This document shows positions 21,489 through 31,032 of a DNA stretch of 64,000 nucleotides, piece by piece. This DNA is from Mycolicibacterium neoaurum (GTDB lineage Bacteria; Actinomycetota; Actinomycetes; Mycobacteriales; Mycobacteriaceae), in the NCBI RefSeq assembly GCF_036946495.1, contig NZ_JAQIIX010000001.1:806001-870000 (forward strand), written 5' to 3'. A program made the position numbers and the translations under genes. The first letter of the stretch is position 1, and each line of letters begins with the position of its first letter. The notes beneath the pieces are model-generated. The model searched no databases, was not told where the DNA came from, and was given only the letters and a program-made list of their open reading frames with translations.

Positions 21489-21554
21489 TCCGCGAGCGTG
21501 CGTGAACTCCGGTCTGGCAGCGGCGTGTCGCCCGCAGACGCGCACGCTCGCGGA
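21489..21554. repeat. Palindromic intergenic element between argG and argH
   Basis: Two perfectly complementary 14-base arms, TCCGCGAGCGTGCG (21489-21502) and CGCACGCTCGCGGA (21541-21554), enclose a 38-base loop. The element fills nearly the whole argG-argH gap. It has the look of the short GC-rich palindromes scattered in mycobacterial intergenic regions, and could be a mobile REP-like unit or an mRNA stem that separates the expression of argG and argH. It is single copy in this window. Confidence 0.7.
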
Positions 21555-21563
21555 GGAGTGGGG

Positions 21564-22763
21564 TCACAGGCCCAGGTCGCGCTTGGCCGAGATCTTGCTG
21601 CTCAACCCGTGGACGTGCACGAAACCCTTGGCGCTGGACTGGTCGAAGCTGTCGCCCTCGTCGTAGGTGGCAAGGTTGAAGTCGTACAGCGAGGTCGGGC
21701 TGCGGCGGCCGTTGACGGCGATGTGCCCGCCGTGCAGGACCAGCCGGATCTCGCCGGTGACGTGCTCCTGGGTATGGGCGACGAACGACTCCAGCGCGCG
21801 CTTGAGCGGCGAGTACCAGAGGCCGTCATAGACCAGCTCACCCCACTTCTGGTCGGTGCCGCGCTTGTAGCGGCCCAGCTCGCGCTCGAGGGTGACGTGC
21901 TCCAACTCGGTGTGCGCGGTGATCAGCACCATGGCCCCGGGCGCCTCGTAGATCTCGCGGCTCTTGATGCCGACCAACCGGTCCTCGACGACGTCGAGCC
22001 GGCCGACGCCCTGGGCGCCGGCGCGCCGGTTGAGCTCCTCGATGGCCTGTAGCACGGTGACGGGCCGCCCGTCGATGGAGACCGGCACACCCTTCTCGAA
22101 CCCGACGATCACCTCGTCCGGCGTGCTCCAGTTGAGGGTGGGGTCCTCGGTGTAGTCGTAGACGTCCTTGGTGGGGGCGTTCCACAGATGCTCGAGGAAC
22201 CCGGTCTCCACCGCGCGGCCCCAGACGTTCTGGTCGATCGAGAACGGGGAACGCTTGGTGACGTTGATCGGGATATCGTTCTCTTCGGCGAAGGCGATGG
22301 CCTTCTCGCGGGTCCATGCGTAGTCGCGCACCGGGGCCAGAACTTCCAGATCCGGTGCCAGCGAGGCGAATCCGACCTCGAAACGGACCTGGTCGTTGCC
22401 CTTGCCGGTGCAGCCGTGGGCCACGATGCCGCCGCCGTGCTCGCGCGCCGCCTTGACCAGATGCTTGACGATCAGCGGCCTGCTGATGGCCGACACCAGC
22501 GGGTAGCGGTCCATGTAGAGCGCGTTGGACTGGATGGTCGGCAGGCAGTACTCGTCGGCGAACTCGTCGCGGGCGTCGACGACGACGGCCTCCACGGCGC
22601 CGCAGTCCAGGGCGCGCTGACGCACGACATCCATGTCCTCGCCGCCTTGGCCGAGGTCGATGGCGACGGCGACGACCTCCTTGCCGGTTTCCTTGCCGAT
22701 CCAGCTGATGGCCACCGAGGTGTCCAGACCGCCGGAATACGCCAGGATGACGCGCTCGGACAT
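21564..22763 (-). CDS. argG: Argininosuccinate synthase
   Basis: Joins citrulline and aspartate with ATP in arginine synthesis. The 399-residue protein has the PP-loop ATP motif AYSGGLDTS (residues 8-16) and the conserved GCTGKGNDQVRFE segment. It lies between argR and argH in the arg cluster, with a 27-base gap to argR. The start ATG at 22761-22763 follows a GGGAGA ribosome binding site. Confidence 0.97.
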   Translation of the reverse strand: MSERVILAYSGGLDTSVAISWIGKETGKEVVAVAIDLGQGGEDMDVVRQRALDCGAVEAVVVDARDEFADEYCLPTIQSNALYMDRYPLVSAISRPLIVKHLVKAAREHGGGIVAHGCTGKGNDQVRFEVGFASLAPDLEVLAPVRDYAWTREKAIAFAEENDIPINVTKRSPFSIDQNVWGRAVETGFLEHLWNAPTKDVYDYTEDPTLNWSTPDEVIVGFEKGVPVSIDGRPVTVLQAIEELNRRAGAQGVGRLDVVEDRLVGIKSREIYEAPGAMVLITAHTELEHVTLERELGRYKRGTDQKWGELVYDGLWYSPLKRALESFVAHTQEHVTGEIRLVLHGGHIAVNGRRSPTSLYDFNLATYDEGDSFDQSSAKGFVHVHGLSSKISAKRDLGL

Positions 22764-22790
22764 TGGTTGATCTCCCTTTTTTGTGAACTG

Positions 22791-23267
22791 TTACTTCAAG
22801 TTTTCGAACATGCTCGCGAGCTCTGCGCCGGTCATCGGCTCGCGGGCTATCACGAAGATGGTGTCATCACCGGCGACGGTGCCGACAACCTGGGGCAACG
22901 ATGCCCGGTCGATGGCGCTGGCCAGGTAGTGCGCGGCCCCTGGCGGGGTGCGCAGCACGGCCAGGTTGGCGCTGGAATCGGTGGAGACCAGCAGTTCGCC
23001 GAGCAGCTTCGTGACCCGCTCGGTTCCCCCGGAGACACCCCGTACCGGGCTGCCGTCCTCGGGCACCACGTACACCCCTACCCCGCCGTCGGCCCCGCGC
23101 AGCTTCACCGCACCGAGCTCCTCCAGGTCCCGGGACAGGGTGGCCTGGGTGACCTCGATACCCTCGGCGGCGAGCAGGGCGGCCAGCTCGGTCTGGCTGC
23201 TGATCGCATTCGACGACAGCAGCGTGACGATGCGGGCCTGGCGGCCGGCTCGGGTCGGAGTGCTCAC
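22791..23267 (-). CDS. argR: Arginine repressor
   Basis: The transcriptional regulator of the cluster; ArgR hexamers bind ARG boxes when arginine is present. It has 158 residues: an N-terminal winged helix (SSQTELAALLAAEGIEVTQA and LSRDLEELGAVK), and a C-terminal hexamerisation/arginine-binding domain with the GTVAGDDTIFV motif. Its start overlaps the argF stop by four bases. The probable target is the box upstream of argC. Confidence 0.96.
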   Translation of the reverse strand: MSTPTRAGRQARIVTLLSSNAISSQTELAALLAAEGIEVTQATLSRDLEELGAVKLRGADGGVGVYVVPEDGSPVRGVSGGTERVTKLLGELLVSTDSSANLAVLRTPPGAAHYLASAIDRASLPQVVGTVAGDDTIFVIAREPMTGAELASMFENLK

Positions 23268-24190
23268 GACCGCCGTTCGAGCAGCCAGGCCAGCAGCGCC
23301 TTCTGGGCGTGCAGCCGGTTCTCGGCCTCGTCGAAGACCGCGCTCTGCGGGCCGTCGATGACATCATCGGTGATCTCGTGTCCGCGGTGCGCCGGAAGGC
23401 AGTGCAGGACAACGGCATCGGGATCGGCCAGTTTCAGCAGATCGGCGTTGACCTGGAACGGGCGGAACGGACGGACCCGGTCCAGTCCGTCGTTCTCCTG
23501 ACCCATCGAGGTCCAGGTGTCGGTGACCAGGACATCGACACCGTCCACGGCGGACCTCGGGTCGGCGCTGACGGACACCGTCGCTCCCGTTTCGCTGGCG
23601 CGGCGGCGGGCCGCGTCAACGAACTGCGGATGCGGCTCGAAACCCGCCGGCGCGGCGATGGTGACGTTGATCCCGGCGGTGACCCCGCCCAGCATCAGCG
23701 AATGCGCCATGTTGTTGGCGCCGTCGCCCAGGTAGGTCATGGTCAGTCCGTGCAGCGCGCCCTTGCGCTCGGCGAGGGTCTGCAGATCGGCGAGCACCTG
23801 GCACGGGTGGAACTCGTCGGAGAGCGCGTTGACGATCGGGACGGTCGCCCCCGAGGCCATGGCGCTCAGGCGTTCCTGGGCGAAGGTCCGCCACACGATG
23901 GCGTCGACATAGCGCGAGAGCACCGCGCCGGTGTCTTCCAGGGTCTCCTCGCGACCGAGCTGGGTGCTGCGACCGTCGACGACGACGGCGTGCCCGCCGA
24001 GCTGGGCGATGCCCATCTCGAAAGAGAACCGGGTGCGGGTGGAGTTCTTCTCGAAGATGACGGCGACGCCGCGCGGCCCCTCCAGCGGGCGCCGGGAGAA
24101 CGGCGCCGCCTTGAGTTCGGCGGCCAGCGCGAGCACCTCGGCCTGCTCGTCGGGCGTCAGGTCGTCATCACGCAGGAAATGGCGGGTCAT
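23264..24190 (-). CDS. argF: Ornithine carbamoyltransferase
   Basis: Makes citrulline from ornithine and carbamoyl phosphate. The 308-residue protein has the carbamoyl-phosphate motif STRTR (residues 50-54) and the ornithine-binding HCLPAHRG motif near the C-terminus. The stop overlaps the argR start; argD ends only three bases upstream. The length and order are as in other mycobacteria. Confidence 0.97.
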   Translation of the reverse strand: MTRHFLRDDDLTPDEQAEVLALAAELKAAPFSRRPLEGPRGVAVIFEKNSTRTRFSFEMGIAQLGGHAVVVDGRSTQLGREETLEDTGAVLSRYVDAIVWRTFAQERLSAMASGATVPIVNALSDEFHPCQVLADLQTLAERKGALHGLTMTYLGDGANNMAHSLMLGGVTAGINVTIAAPAGFEPHPQFVDAARRRASETGATVSVSADPRSAVDGVDVLVTDTWTSMGQENDGLDRVRPFRPFQVNADLLKLADPDAVVLHCLPAHRGHEITDDVIDGPQSAVFDEAENRLHAQKALLAWLLERRS

Positions 24191-24193
24191 GCT

Positions 24194-25393
24194 TTACCCC
24201 TTGGCTCCGTGGTCGAGTACCGCGGGCAGCGCGGTGAGGAACTCGTCGATCTGGGCATCGGTGATGATCAGCGGCGGGGCCAATCGGATCACGTCGGCCG
24301 CGGCGGCGTTGACCAGGAAGCCCGCCTCGCGGGCCGCCGCCTCGACGGCCTTGGCCTTGTCCTGGGTGAGCACGATGCCGATGAGCAGACCCTTGCCGCG
24401 GACGTGGTCGACCAGTGGATGGCCGATCTCCTCGACACCGTGGCTGATGGTCTTGCCGGCCGCGTCTGCCCGATTGATCAGGTCCTCGGCGGCCAGCGTC
24501 TGCAGTACCGCAAGGGCGGCCGCGGTGCTCACCGGGTTGCCACCGAACGTGCTGCCGTGCAGGCCCGGGGTCAACAGGTCGGCCGTCGCGCCGATGGCCA
24601 GGCACGCGCCGATCGGCAGTCCGCCGCCGAGCCCCTTGGCCAGGGTGACGATATCGGGGGTGATGCCGTCGTGCTGATGGGCATAGAACGCGCCGGTGCG
24701 CCCGACACCGGTCTGCACCTCGTCGAGGACGAGCAGGGCGCCGTGGGCGGCGGTGATCTCCCGGGCCGCAACCAGATAGCCGGGCGGCGGGACGACCACG
24801 CCGCTCTCCCCCATGATCGGCTCCAGGAACACCGCGGCCGTCTGGTCGTCGACGGCGCTGCGCAGCGCGTCGATATCGCCGTAGGGCACGAAGCTGACCT
24901 GTCCGGGCAGCGGTTCGAAGGGTGCGCGCTTGGCGGGCTGGCCGGTCAGCGCCAGCGATCCCATCGTGCGACCGTGGAAACCGGCCTCAGCGGCAACGAC
25001 TTTGGTCCGTCCGGTGAGCCGGGTGATCTTGAACGCGACCTCGTTGGCCTCGGTGCCGGAGTTGCAGAAGAATGCTCGCGCTGTGACATCCCCCGTCGCT
25101 TCGCTCGCCCCCGACGCTCCGAGGTGATCGACGAGCCGCTCCGCCAGGGCGATACCTGGCTCGGTGGCATACAGATTCGAAGTGTGCCCCAGCGTGTTGA
25201 GCTGGGCGGTGACGGCCTCGATCACGGCCGGATGACGGTGGCCGAGCAGGTTGACCGCGATACCGCCGAGCATGTCCAGATAGCGCTTGCCGGATTCGTC
25301 GGTGACGACGGCGCCGTCCCCGGCGACGAGCGCCAGCGGCGGGGTGCCGTAGTTGTTCATCATGACCGCTTCCCAGCGGCTGGTGAGAGTCAT
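24194..25393 (-). CDS. argD: Acetylornithine aminotransferase
   Basis: A PLP-dependent class III aminotransferase of arginine synthesis, 399 residues. The PLP lysine is K253 in TLAKGLGGG, and FFCNSGTEANE is the conserved cofactor-binding segment. Residues about 93-105 (ASGASEATGDVTA) look like extra sequence in a loop just before that segment. The DNA there contains GCGAGCGAAGCGAC (complement of about 25095-25108), a type of sequence usually found between genes. The ATG at 25391-25393 overlaps the argB stop; a 40-codon longer frame runs inside argB and was rejected. Confidence 0.95.
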   Translation of the reverse strand: MTLTSRWEAVMMNNYGTPPLALVAGDGAVVTDESGKRYLDMLGGIAVNLLGHRHPAVIEAVTAQLNTLGHTSNLYATEPGIALAERLVDHLGASGASEATGDVTARAFFCNSGTEANEVAFKITRLTGRTKVVAAEAGFHGRTMGSLALTGQPAKRAPFEPLPGQVSFVPYGDIDALRSAVDDQTAAVFLEPIMGESGVVVPPPGYLVAAREITAAHGALLVLDEVQTGVGRTGAFYAHQHDGITPDIVTLAKGLGGGLPIGACLAIGATADLLTPGLHGSTFGGNPVSTAAALAVLQTLAAEDLINRADAAGKTISHGVEEIGHPLVDHVRGKGLLIGIVLTQDKAKAVEAAAREAGFLVNAAAADVIRLAPPLIITDAQIDEFLTALPAVLDHGAKG

Positions 25394-26259
25394 GCGGGTA
25401 TCACTTTCGTTCCGGTTCCTTCGTCGGTGAAAAGCTCGACCAGCACACAGTGTTCGACGCGGCCGTCGATGACGTGCGCGCTGGGCACACCGCCGCCGAC
25501 AGCGCGCAAGCACGCCTCGATCTTGGGCACCATGCCCGATTCGAGTTTCGGCAACAGTTGCGTCAGCGCCGCACTGTCGATCTCGCTGACCAGCGAGGTC
25601 CGGTCCGGCCAGTCGGTGTAGAGGCCTTCGACGTCGGTGAGCATCAGCAGCTTCTCGGCACCGAGCGCCTCGGCCAGTGCCGCAGCCGCAGTGTCGGCGT
25701 TGATGTTGTGCACCACGCCGTCGATATCGGGTGCGATGGTGGAGACCACCGGGATGCGCCCTGCGGCAATGAGATCCAGCAGCGAGCCGGCATTGACGTG
25801 TTCGACGTCGCCGACCAGCCCGATATCGGTGGGCACGCCGTCGACGGTCACACTGCGCCGTACCGCGGTGAACAGTTGGGCGTCCTCACCGGTGACGCCG
25901 ACCGCGTAGGGGCCATGGGCGTTGATCAGGCCGACGAGCTCGCGGCCCACCTGACCGAACAGCACCATCCTGGCGACGTCGAGCACCTCGGGGGTGGTGA
26001 CCCGGAACCCGCCCTTGAAATCGCCTGCGATGCCGAGCTTGGAGAGCATCGCGCTGATCTGCGGGCCGCCGCCGTGCACGACGACCGGCCGGATCCCGCA
26101 GTTGCGCAGGAACACCATATCGGCGGCGAAGGCAGCCTTGAGCGCGTCATCGGTCATGGCGTTGCCGCCGTACTTGACCACGACGATCTTGCCGTGCAGT
26201 TGCTTGAGCCAGGGCAACGCCTCGGCCAGCACGGCGGCTTTGGTGGCAGTTTCGCTCAT
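25390..26259 (-). CDS. argB: Acetylglutamate kinase
   Basis: Phosphorylates N-acetylglutamate, usually the arginine-inhibited step. The 289-residue amino-acid kinase fold protein has VVKYGGNAM (glycine-rich ATP/phosphate loop), VVVHGGGPQI and the NINADTAAAALA segment. The stop overlaps the argD start (ATGA) and the start overlaps the argJ stop. Confidence 0.97.
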   Translation of the reverse strand: MSETATKAAVLAEALPWLKQLHGKIVVVKYGGNAMTDDALKAAFAADMVFLRNCGIRPVVVHGGGPQISAMLSKLGIAGDFKGGFRVTTPEVLDVARMVLFGQVGRELVGLINAHGPYAVGVTGEDAQLFTAVRRSVTVDGVPTDIGLVGDVEHVNAGSLLDLIAAGRIPVVSTIAPDIDGVVHNINADTAAAALAEALGAEKLLMLTDVEGLYTDWPDRTSLVSEIDSAALTQLLPKLESGMVPKIEACLRAVGGGVPSAHVIDGRVEHCVLVELFTDEGTGTKVIPA

Positions 26260-27461
26260 GAGCTGTAGGCCGAGTTCTCTTCGACGTAGGCATGCGACAG
26301 GTCGGTGGTGCGGATCGACGCCGACGCGTCACCGGAGGCCAGGTCGACCAGCACCTCGATCTCGTCGCCGGAGAGGTCGACCTCGCGGGCGCCGGGGGCA
26401 CCGGCACCGTCGACACACACCGGAGACCCGTTGAACGACACGCTGATCTGATGCGGATCGAGCGTCACCGGCGCGATACCGACGGCGGCCAGCACGCGGC
26501 CCCAGTTGGGGTCGGAGCCGAACAGTGCGGTCTTGACCAGGCTGTCGCGGGCGATGGCGCGGGCGGCCACCAGCGCGTCATCCTCGGAGGCGGCACCGCC
26601 GACGGTGATCGTGATGCGTTTGGTGACGCCCTCGGCATCGGCCTGCAACTGCGCACACAGATCGTCGCAGACGGCGAAGACGGCCGCGTCCAGGTCGTCC
26701 TGGCTGGGGGTGACCTCGCTGGCGCCGGAGGCCAGCAGGAGCACGCTGTCGTTGGTCGAGCAGCTGCCGTCGACGTCGAGGCGGTCGAAGGTTCGCGCCG
26801 TGGCCCGCCGCAACGCGGTGTCCAACGCCTGCGGACCGGCCACCGCGTCGGTGGTGATCACGACCAGCATGGTGGCCAGCGACGGGGCGAGCATGCCGGC
26901 ACCCTTGGCCATCCCGCCGACGGTCCAGTTGTCAGCATGCAGCGCAACCTGTTTGGGCACCGTGTCGGTGGTCATGATGGCCCGGGCGGCTTCCTCGCCA
27001 CCGGTCAAGCCACCGGCCATCTCGTGCACGATCTCCGTCACTCCGGCCAGCACCTTGTCCATCGGGAGCCGGTCACCGATCAGGCCGGTCGAGCACACCG
27101 CGACCTCGATGGCCCCGGTCTCGGTGCCCCAGTCGCTCAGTGCCGCGGCGACCGCCTCGGCGGTGGCATGGGTGTCCTGGAATCCGCCGGGACCGGTGCA
27201 GGCGTTGGCGCCTCCGGAGTTCAGGATGACCGCGCGCAGCCTGCCGGTCGTCAGTACCTGCTGCGACCACTGCACCGGGGCGGCCTTGATCTGGTTGCGG
27301 GTGAACACGCCCGCCGCGTGATGGTCGGGACCCTCGTTGAGTACCAGCGCCAGATCGAGCGCACCCGAGGCCTTGATACCGGCCGAGATACCGGTGGCCC
27401 GGAACCCGGCCGGCGCGGTGACGCCCTGAGTACGTACCAGCTTGCCCACTGCCCGGTTCAC
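26256..27461 (-). CDS. argJ: Glutamate N-acetyltransferase / amino-acid acetyltransferase
   Basis: Transfers the acetyl group from acetylornithine back to glutamate in the cyclic arginine pathway. The family cleaves itself before a Thr; the site here is KGAGMLAPSLATML with the expected KGxGM context, where the usual Thr after MLAP.(L/M)AT is present. The GTG at 27459-27461 gives 401 residues and a GTGA overlap with argC, which matches the other junctions of the operon. An ATG at 27503 would add 14 residues not seen in relatives. Confidence 0.93.
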   Translation of the reverse strand: MNRAVGKLVRTQGVTAPAGFRATGISAGIKASGALDLALVLNEGPDHHAAGVFTRNQIKAAPVQWSQQVLTTGRLRAVILNSGGANACTGPGGFQDTHATAEAVAAALSDWGTETGAIEVAVCSTGLIGDRLPMDKVLAGVTEIVHEMAGGLTGGEEAARAIMTTDTVPKQVALHADNWTVGGMAKGAGMLAPSLATMLVVITTDAVAGPQALDTALRRATARTFDRLDVDGSCSTNDSVLLLASGASEVTPSQDDLDAAVFAVCDDLCAQLQADAEGVTKRITITVGGAASEDDALVAARAIARDSLVKTALFGSDPNWGRVLAAVGIAPVTLDPHQISVSFNGSPVCVDGAGAPGAREVDLSGDEIEVLVDLASGDASASIRTTDLSHAYVEENSAYSS

Positions 27462-28489
27462 GGTGCCACTCCCACGGTCGACAGTCCTTCGGTCTCGGGC
27501 CATCCCAGTGCCAGATTCATCGACTGCACCGCAGCGCCGCCGGTGCCCTTGGTGAGGTTGTCGATGGCGCAGACGGCCACCAGCATGCCGGCATCGGCGT
27601 CGACGGCGACAGCGATCTGGGCGGCGTTGCTGCCGATCACCGATCCGGTCTTGGGTAGCTGCCCCTCGGGCAGCAGATGGATGAATGGTTCGTCGGCATA
27701 GGCCTTCTCGTAAGCGGCCCGGATCTCGGACTCGGATGCCTGCGTCGGCGCGGTGCAGGTGGCCAGGATGCCACGCGAGGTCGGGATGAGCACAGGGGTG
27801 AACGACACCGTCACCGGCTTGTCGGTGACCTTGCGCAAACCCTGGGCGATCTCGGGGGTGTGCCGATGTTTCCCGCCGATGTTGTAGGCCCGCGCCGATC
27901 CGATCACCTCGGCGCCGAGCAGGTCGACCTTGGCGGACTTGCCCGCGCCGGAGGTGCCGCTGACCGCGACGACGGTCACGTTCGGTTCCGCCAAACCGGC
28001 CCCGATGCCGGGCAGCAGCGCCAGCAGGGCCGAGGTCGGGTAACAGCCCGGCACCGCGATGCGGGTGGCGCCTTTGAGCGCGTCTCGACCTCCGGGCAAT
28101 TCGGGCAGCCCGTAGGGCCAGGTGCCGGCGTGCGCGCTGCCGTAGAACTTCTCCCAGTCCGCGGCGTCGGTCAGCCGGAAGTCGGCACCGCAGTCGATGA
28201 TGACGGTGCCGCCGAGTTGTTCTGCCAGCGCGGCCGAGTGACCGTGCGGCAGGCCCAGGAAGACCACGTCATGCTCGGCGAGCAGGGCGGCGTCGGTAGC
28301 CTCCAGCACCCGATCGGCCAGCGGCAGCAGGTGTGGGTGATGCTCGGCAAGGGTGCTGCCCGCGCTGGCGGCGGCCGTGAGCGCACCGATGGTCAGCCGA
28401 CCGTCCGCGTAGGCGGGGTGGCCCAGCAGTAGGCGCAGGATCTCGCCACCGGCGTATCCGCTGGCGCCGGCGACAGCTACGGATGTCAT
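27458..28489 (-). CDS. argC: N-acetyl-gamma-glutamyl-phosphate reductase
   Basis: An NADPH-dependent reductase, first gene of the arg operon, 343 residues. It has the Rossmann motif VAGASGYAGGE (residues 6-16) and the catalytic-cysteine segment VPGCYPTSALLAL. The ATG at 28487-28489 is preceded by AAGGA. The argC promoter and ARG box lie in the 56 bases up to pheT. In M. tuberculosis a PE_PGRS gene lies between pheT and argC; it is absent here. Confidence 0.96.
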   Translation of the reverse strand: MTSVAVAGASGYAGGEILRLLLGHPAYADGRLTIGALTAAASAGSTLAEHHPHLLPLADRVLEATDAALLAEHDVVFLGLPHGHSAALAEQLGGTVIIDCGADFRLTDAADWEKFYGSAHAGTWPYGLPELPGGRDALKGATRIAVPGCYPTSALLALLPGIGAGLAEPNVTVVAVSGTSGAGKSAKVDLLGAEVIGSARAYNIGGKHRHTPEIAQGLRKVTDKPVTVSFTPVLIPTSRGILATCTAPTQASESEIRAAYEKAYADEPFIHLLPEGQLPKTGSVIGSNAAQIAVAVDADAGMLVAVCAIDNLTKGTGGAAVQSMNLALGWPETEGLSTVGVAP

Positions 28490-28501
28490 GAGCCCGATCC
28501 T

Positions 28502-28525
28502 TGCATTGTTATGCAGACGAATGCA
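28502..28525 (-). promoter_or_regulatory. ARG box and promoter region of the arginine operon
   Basis: A near-perfect palindrome TGCATTGTTATGCA (28502-28515) overlaps a second, weaker half-pair ending ATGCA at 28525. This fits ArgR boxes, which occur as overlapping or paired palindromes. On the minus strand TTGTAA and CATAAC, 18 bases apart, could be the -35 and -10 elements, so a repressor bound here would cover the -10 box. The argC ATG follows 12 bases later. Confidence 0.75.
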
Positions 28526-28545
28526 AACCCATTACAACATCGCCG

Positions 28546-31032
28546 TCAGGCGCGCTGCACGGCGCCGACCCGCTCGGCCGCGGCGGCAACCGCGGCGTCC
28601 CTGGCCGCGCTGGCCTCGTCCTCGGTCAACGTCCGGTCCGCCGCCCGGAACCGCAGCGCCAGGGTGAGCGACTTGCGCCCCTCCCCGATCTGCGGGCCGG
28701 TGTAGACATCGAACAAGCGGACGTCCTCCAACAGCTCACCGGCACCGCCGCGGACGGCGTCGATCACCGACTGCGCGGCCACCTCATCGGCCACGATCAG
28801 GCTGATGTCCTGGAACACCGCGGGGAACGGCGACACCGAGGGTGCGGGCAGCCGGTCGACGATCGGGATGTCATCGAGATCGATCTCGACCGCGCAGGTG
28901 CCCGCGGGCAATCCCACCCGCTCGATGACGGCCGGGTGCAACTGTCCGGCATGGCCGACGACGACGCCCCCGACGAGCACCGCCGCACACCGGCCCGGGT
29001 GCCACGGCAACTGCGCGTCGGCACGCAGGGTCAGCTCGACCCCGACCGCCCGACCGATGACCCGTACCGCCTCGAAGGCATCGGCGGCCTCGACCTTGCG
29101 ACCTGGGCCCCACGGCCCGGCGGGTTCACGCAGCCCGGCCATCACGATGCCCACATGCTCGGGCTGGCTGGGCAACGAGCGATCCAGTCCGGCGATCTCC
29201 TCGTCGGTGGGCCTGCGATCGGTGGGGATCCGTTGCACCGCACGGGTTTCGGTCGTCTGCACGGCGACATGCGAGATCGCGAACAACGACGTGTCCACGG
29301 CACCGCGGGACACGTTGCGCGTCAACGCTTCCAGCAGGCCGGGCAGCAGCGTGCTGGCCAGCTGGGGCCGATCGGCCTCCAACGGATTGAGCAGTCTGAC
29401 CACCGAACGCCGGGGGTCGTCCGCAGCGAGCCCCCAGGCATCGAACACCCCGGCCGGCAGGAACGGTGTCGGCAGCACCTCGACGAAACCCTCCAGCGCC
29501 AACGACTTCCCGATGGCCCGGCGACGGCGTTGGACCGGGGTCAGGCCCCGTCCGGGCGGTGCCAGCGGCAGCACCGAGGGAATGGCATCCAGCCCCTCCA
29601 ACCGCAGCACCTCTTCGACCAGGTCGGCAGGCTCACGCAGGTCGGGCCGCCAGCTCGGCGGTACCGCGGTCAACACACCGTCGGACTCGGTGACCGTGGC
29701 GCCGATCTGGGTGAGCCGGCGCGCGGACACCCCGGCGGGATACGTCACTCCGGCGACCCGGTCGGGCAGGTCGGCGGGCATGCTCACCGGCGCCGGTGAC
29801 CAGTTGTCGCGCGGCGGGTCACCACGCCAGTCGGTCAGAGTCGGATCGACGGTGCCGCCGGCGATCTCGGCGAGCAGCGTGGCGCAACGATCCAGCGCGG
29901 CCACCGAGATGGCCGGGTCGACCGTGCGCTCGTAACGGCGGCCGGCCTCGCTGACCAGACGGAGCCTGCGCTGGGTACGCGATACCGCGGCCGGATCCCA
30001 GACGGCGGCCTCCAGCAGCACGTCCGTCGTCGACGATCGCACCTCGGTGGTGCCCGCGCCCATCACGCCGCCGATCGCCGCGGTGGCGATATCGTCGACG
30101 ATCAGGACATCGGTGTCGTTCAGGGTGCGAGTGACATCGTCGAGGGTGGTGACCTGCTCGCCCGCGGTGGCGAACCGGACGTCGAAGCCGCCGGTGATCA
30201 ACGACCGGTCATGGGCATGCATCGGATGGCCGAGTTCGAGCATCACGTAGTTGGTCACGTCCACGGCCGGTGAAATGGCCCGGATGCCCGAGAGCAGAAG
30301 CCGTCGCTGCAGCCACCACGGTGACACCGCCGCGGGGTCGATACCGGTGACCGGCCGCAGACCGAAGCGCTGCACACCCGTGCCCGGCTGGACGGTCAGC
30401 GGCCACGCCTCGCCCTGCGCGGGCAGCGGGGGTACGTCCGCCGGATCGACGAATTCCAGATCGGCGGCGCAGGCGATATCGCGCGCCAGCCCACGCATCG
30501 ACAGGCAGTAACCCCGGTCCGGGGTGATCGCCAGATGGAACACCACATCGTCGAGACCGACGACCTCGATGGCCGACGCTCCGGGCTCGGCGGTACCGGC
30601 GGGCAGGACCAGGATCCCGGAGTGGTCGCCACCGAGGTTCAGCTCCGATGCCGAGCAGATCATGCCGTCGGACGTGCGGCCGTAGGTCTTGCGCTTGGCG
30701 ATCGCGAAATCGCCGGGCAGAACCGTGCCGGGCAATGCAACGACCACCAGGTCACCGACCGCGAAATTTCTTGCGCCACAGACGATATCGCGGGGTTCGG
30801 CCTCACCCACATCAACCTTGCAGGCGCGGATGGGCTTCTTGAACTCGGTGAGTTCCTCGATCTCGGTGACGCGGCCGACGGTCAGCGGTCCGGTGACCGG
30901 GCCGACCGGGATGATCTCCTCCACTTCGTGGCCGATCCGGACCAGGAGGTCCTCGAGCTCCTCGACCGAGACGTCCCAGCCGGGGTTGCCGAGCCGGACG
31001 GTATCGCGCAGCCAGCTGTAGGGAACGCGCAT
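28546..31032 (-). CDS. pheT: Phenylalanyl-tRNA synthetase beta subunit
   Basis: The large subunit of the alpha2-beta2 PheRS, 828 residues. Visible parts are the N-terminal EMAP/tRNA-binding domain (CKVDVGEAEPRDIVCGARNF), the B5 and B3/4 editing region, and a C-terminal ferredoxin-like anticodon-binding domain (SLTLALRFRAADRTLTEDEA). The start codon overlaps the pheS stop by one base (TGATG). It is the last gene before the arg promoter. Confidence 0.97.
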   Translation of the reverse strand: MRVPYSWLRDTVRLGNPGWDVSVEELEDLLVRIGHEVEEIIPVGPVTGPLTVGRVTEIEELTEFKKPIRACKVDVGEAEPRDIVCGARNFAVGDLVVVALPGTVLPGDFAIAKRKTYGRTSDGMICSASELNLGGDHSGILVLPAGTAEPGASAIEVVGLDDVVFHLAITPDRGYCLSMRGLARDIACAADLEFVDPADVPPLPAQGEAWPLTVQPGTGVQRFGLRPVTGIDPAAVSPWWLQRRLLLSGIRAISPAVDVTNYVMLELGHPMHAHDRSLITGGFDVRFATAGEQVTTLDDVTRTLNDTDVLIVDDIATAAIGGVMGAGTTEVRSSTTDVLLEAAVWDPAAVSRTQRRLRLVSEAGRRYERTVDPAISVAALDRCATLLAEIAGGTVDPTLTDWRGDPPRDNWSPAPVSMPADLPDRVAGVTYPAGVSARRLTQIGATVTESDGVLTAVPPSWRPDLREPADLVEEVLRLEGLDAIPSVLPLAPPGRGLTPVQRRRRAIGKSLALEGFVEVLPTPFLPAGVFDAWGLAADDPRRSVVRLLNPLEADRPQLASTLLPGLLEALTRNVSRGAVDTSLFAISHVAVQTTETRAVQRIPTDRRPTDEEIAGLDRSLPSQPEHVGIVMAGLREPAGPWGPGRKVEAADAFEAVRVIGRAVGVELTLRADAQLPWHPGRCAAVLVGGVVVGHAGQLHPAVIERVGLPAGTCAVEIDLDDIPIVDRLPAPSVSPFPAVFQDISLIVADEVAAQSVIDAVRGGAGELLEDVRLFDVYTGPQIGEGRKSLTLALRFRAADRTLTEDEASAARDAAVAAAAERVGAVQRA

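Noticed and set aside
23309..25621. A 770-codon plus-strand open frame across argF and argD
   Set aside because: It is a shadow of argF/argD; no family motif, and the arg genes are certain.
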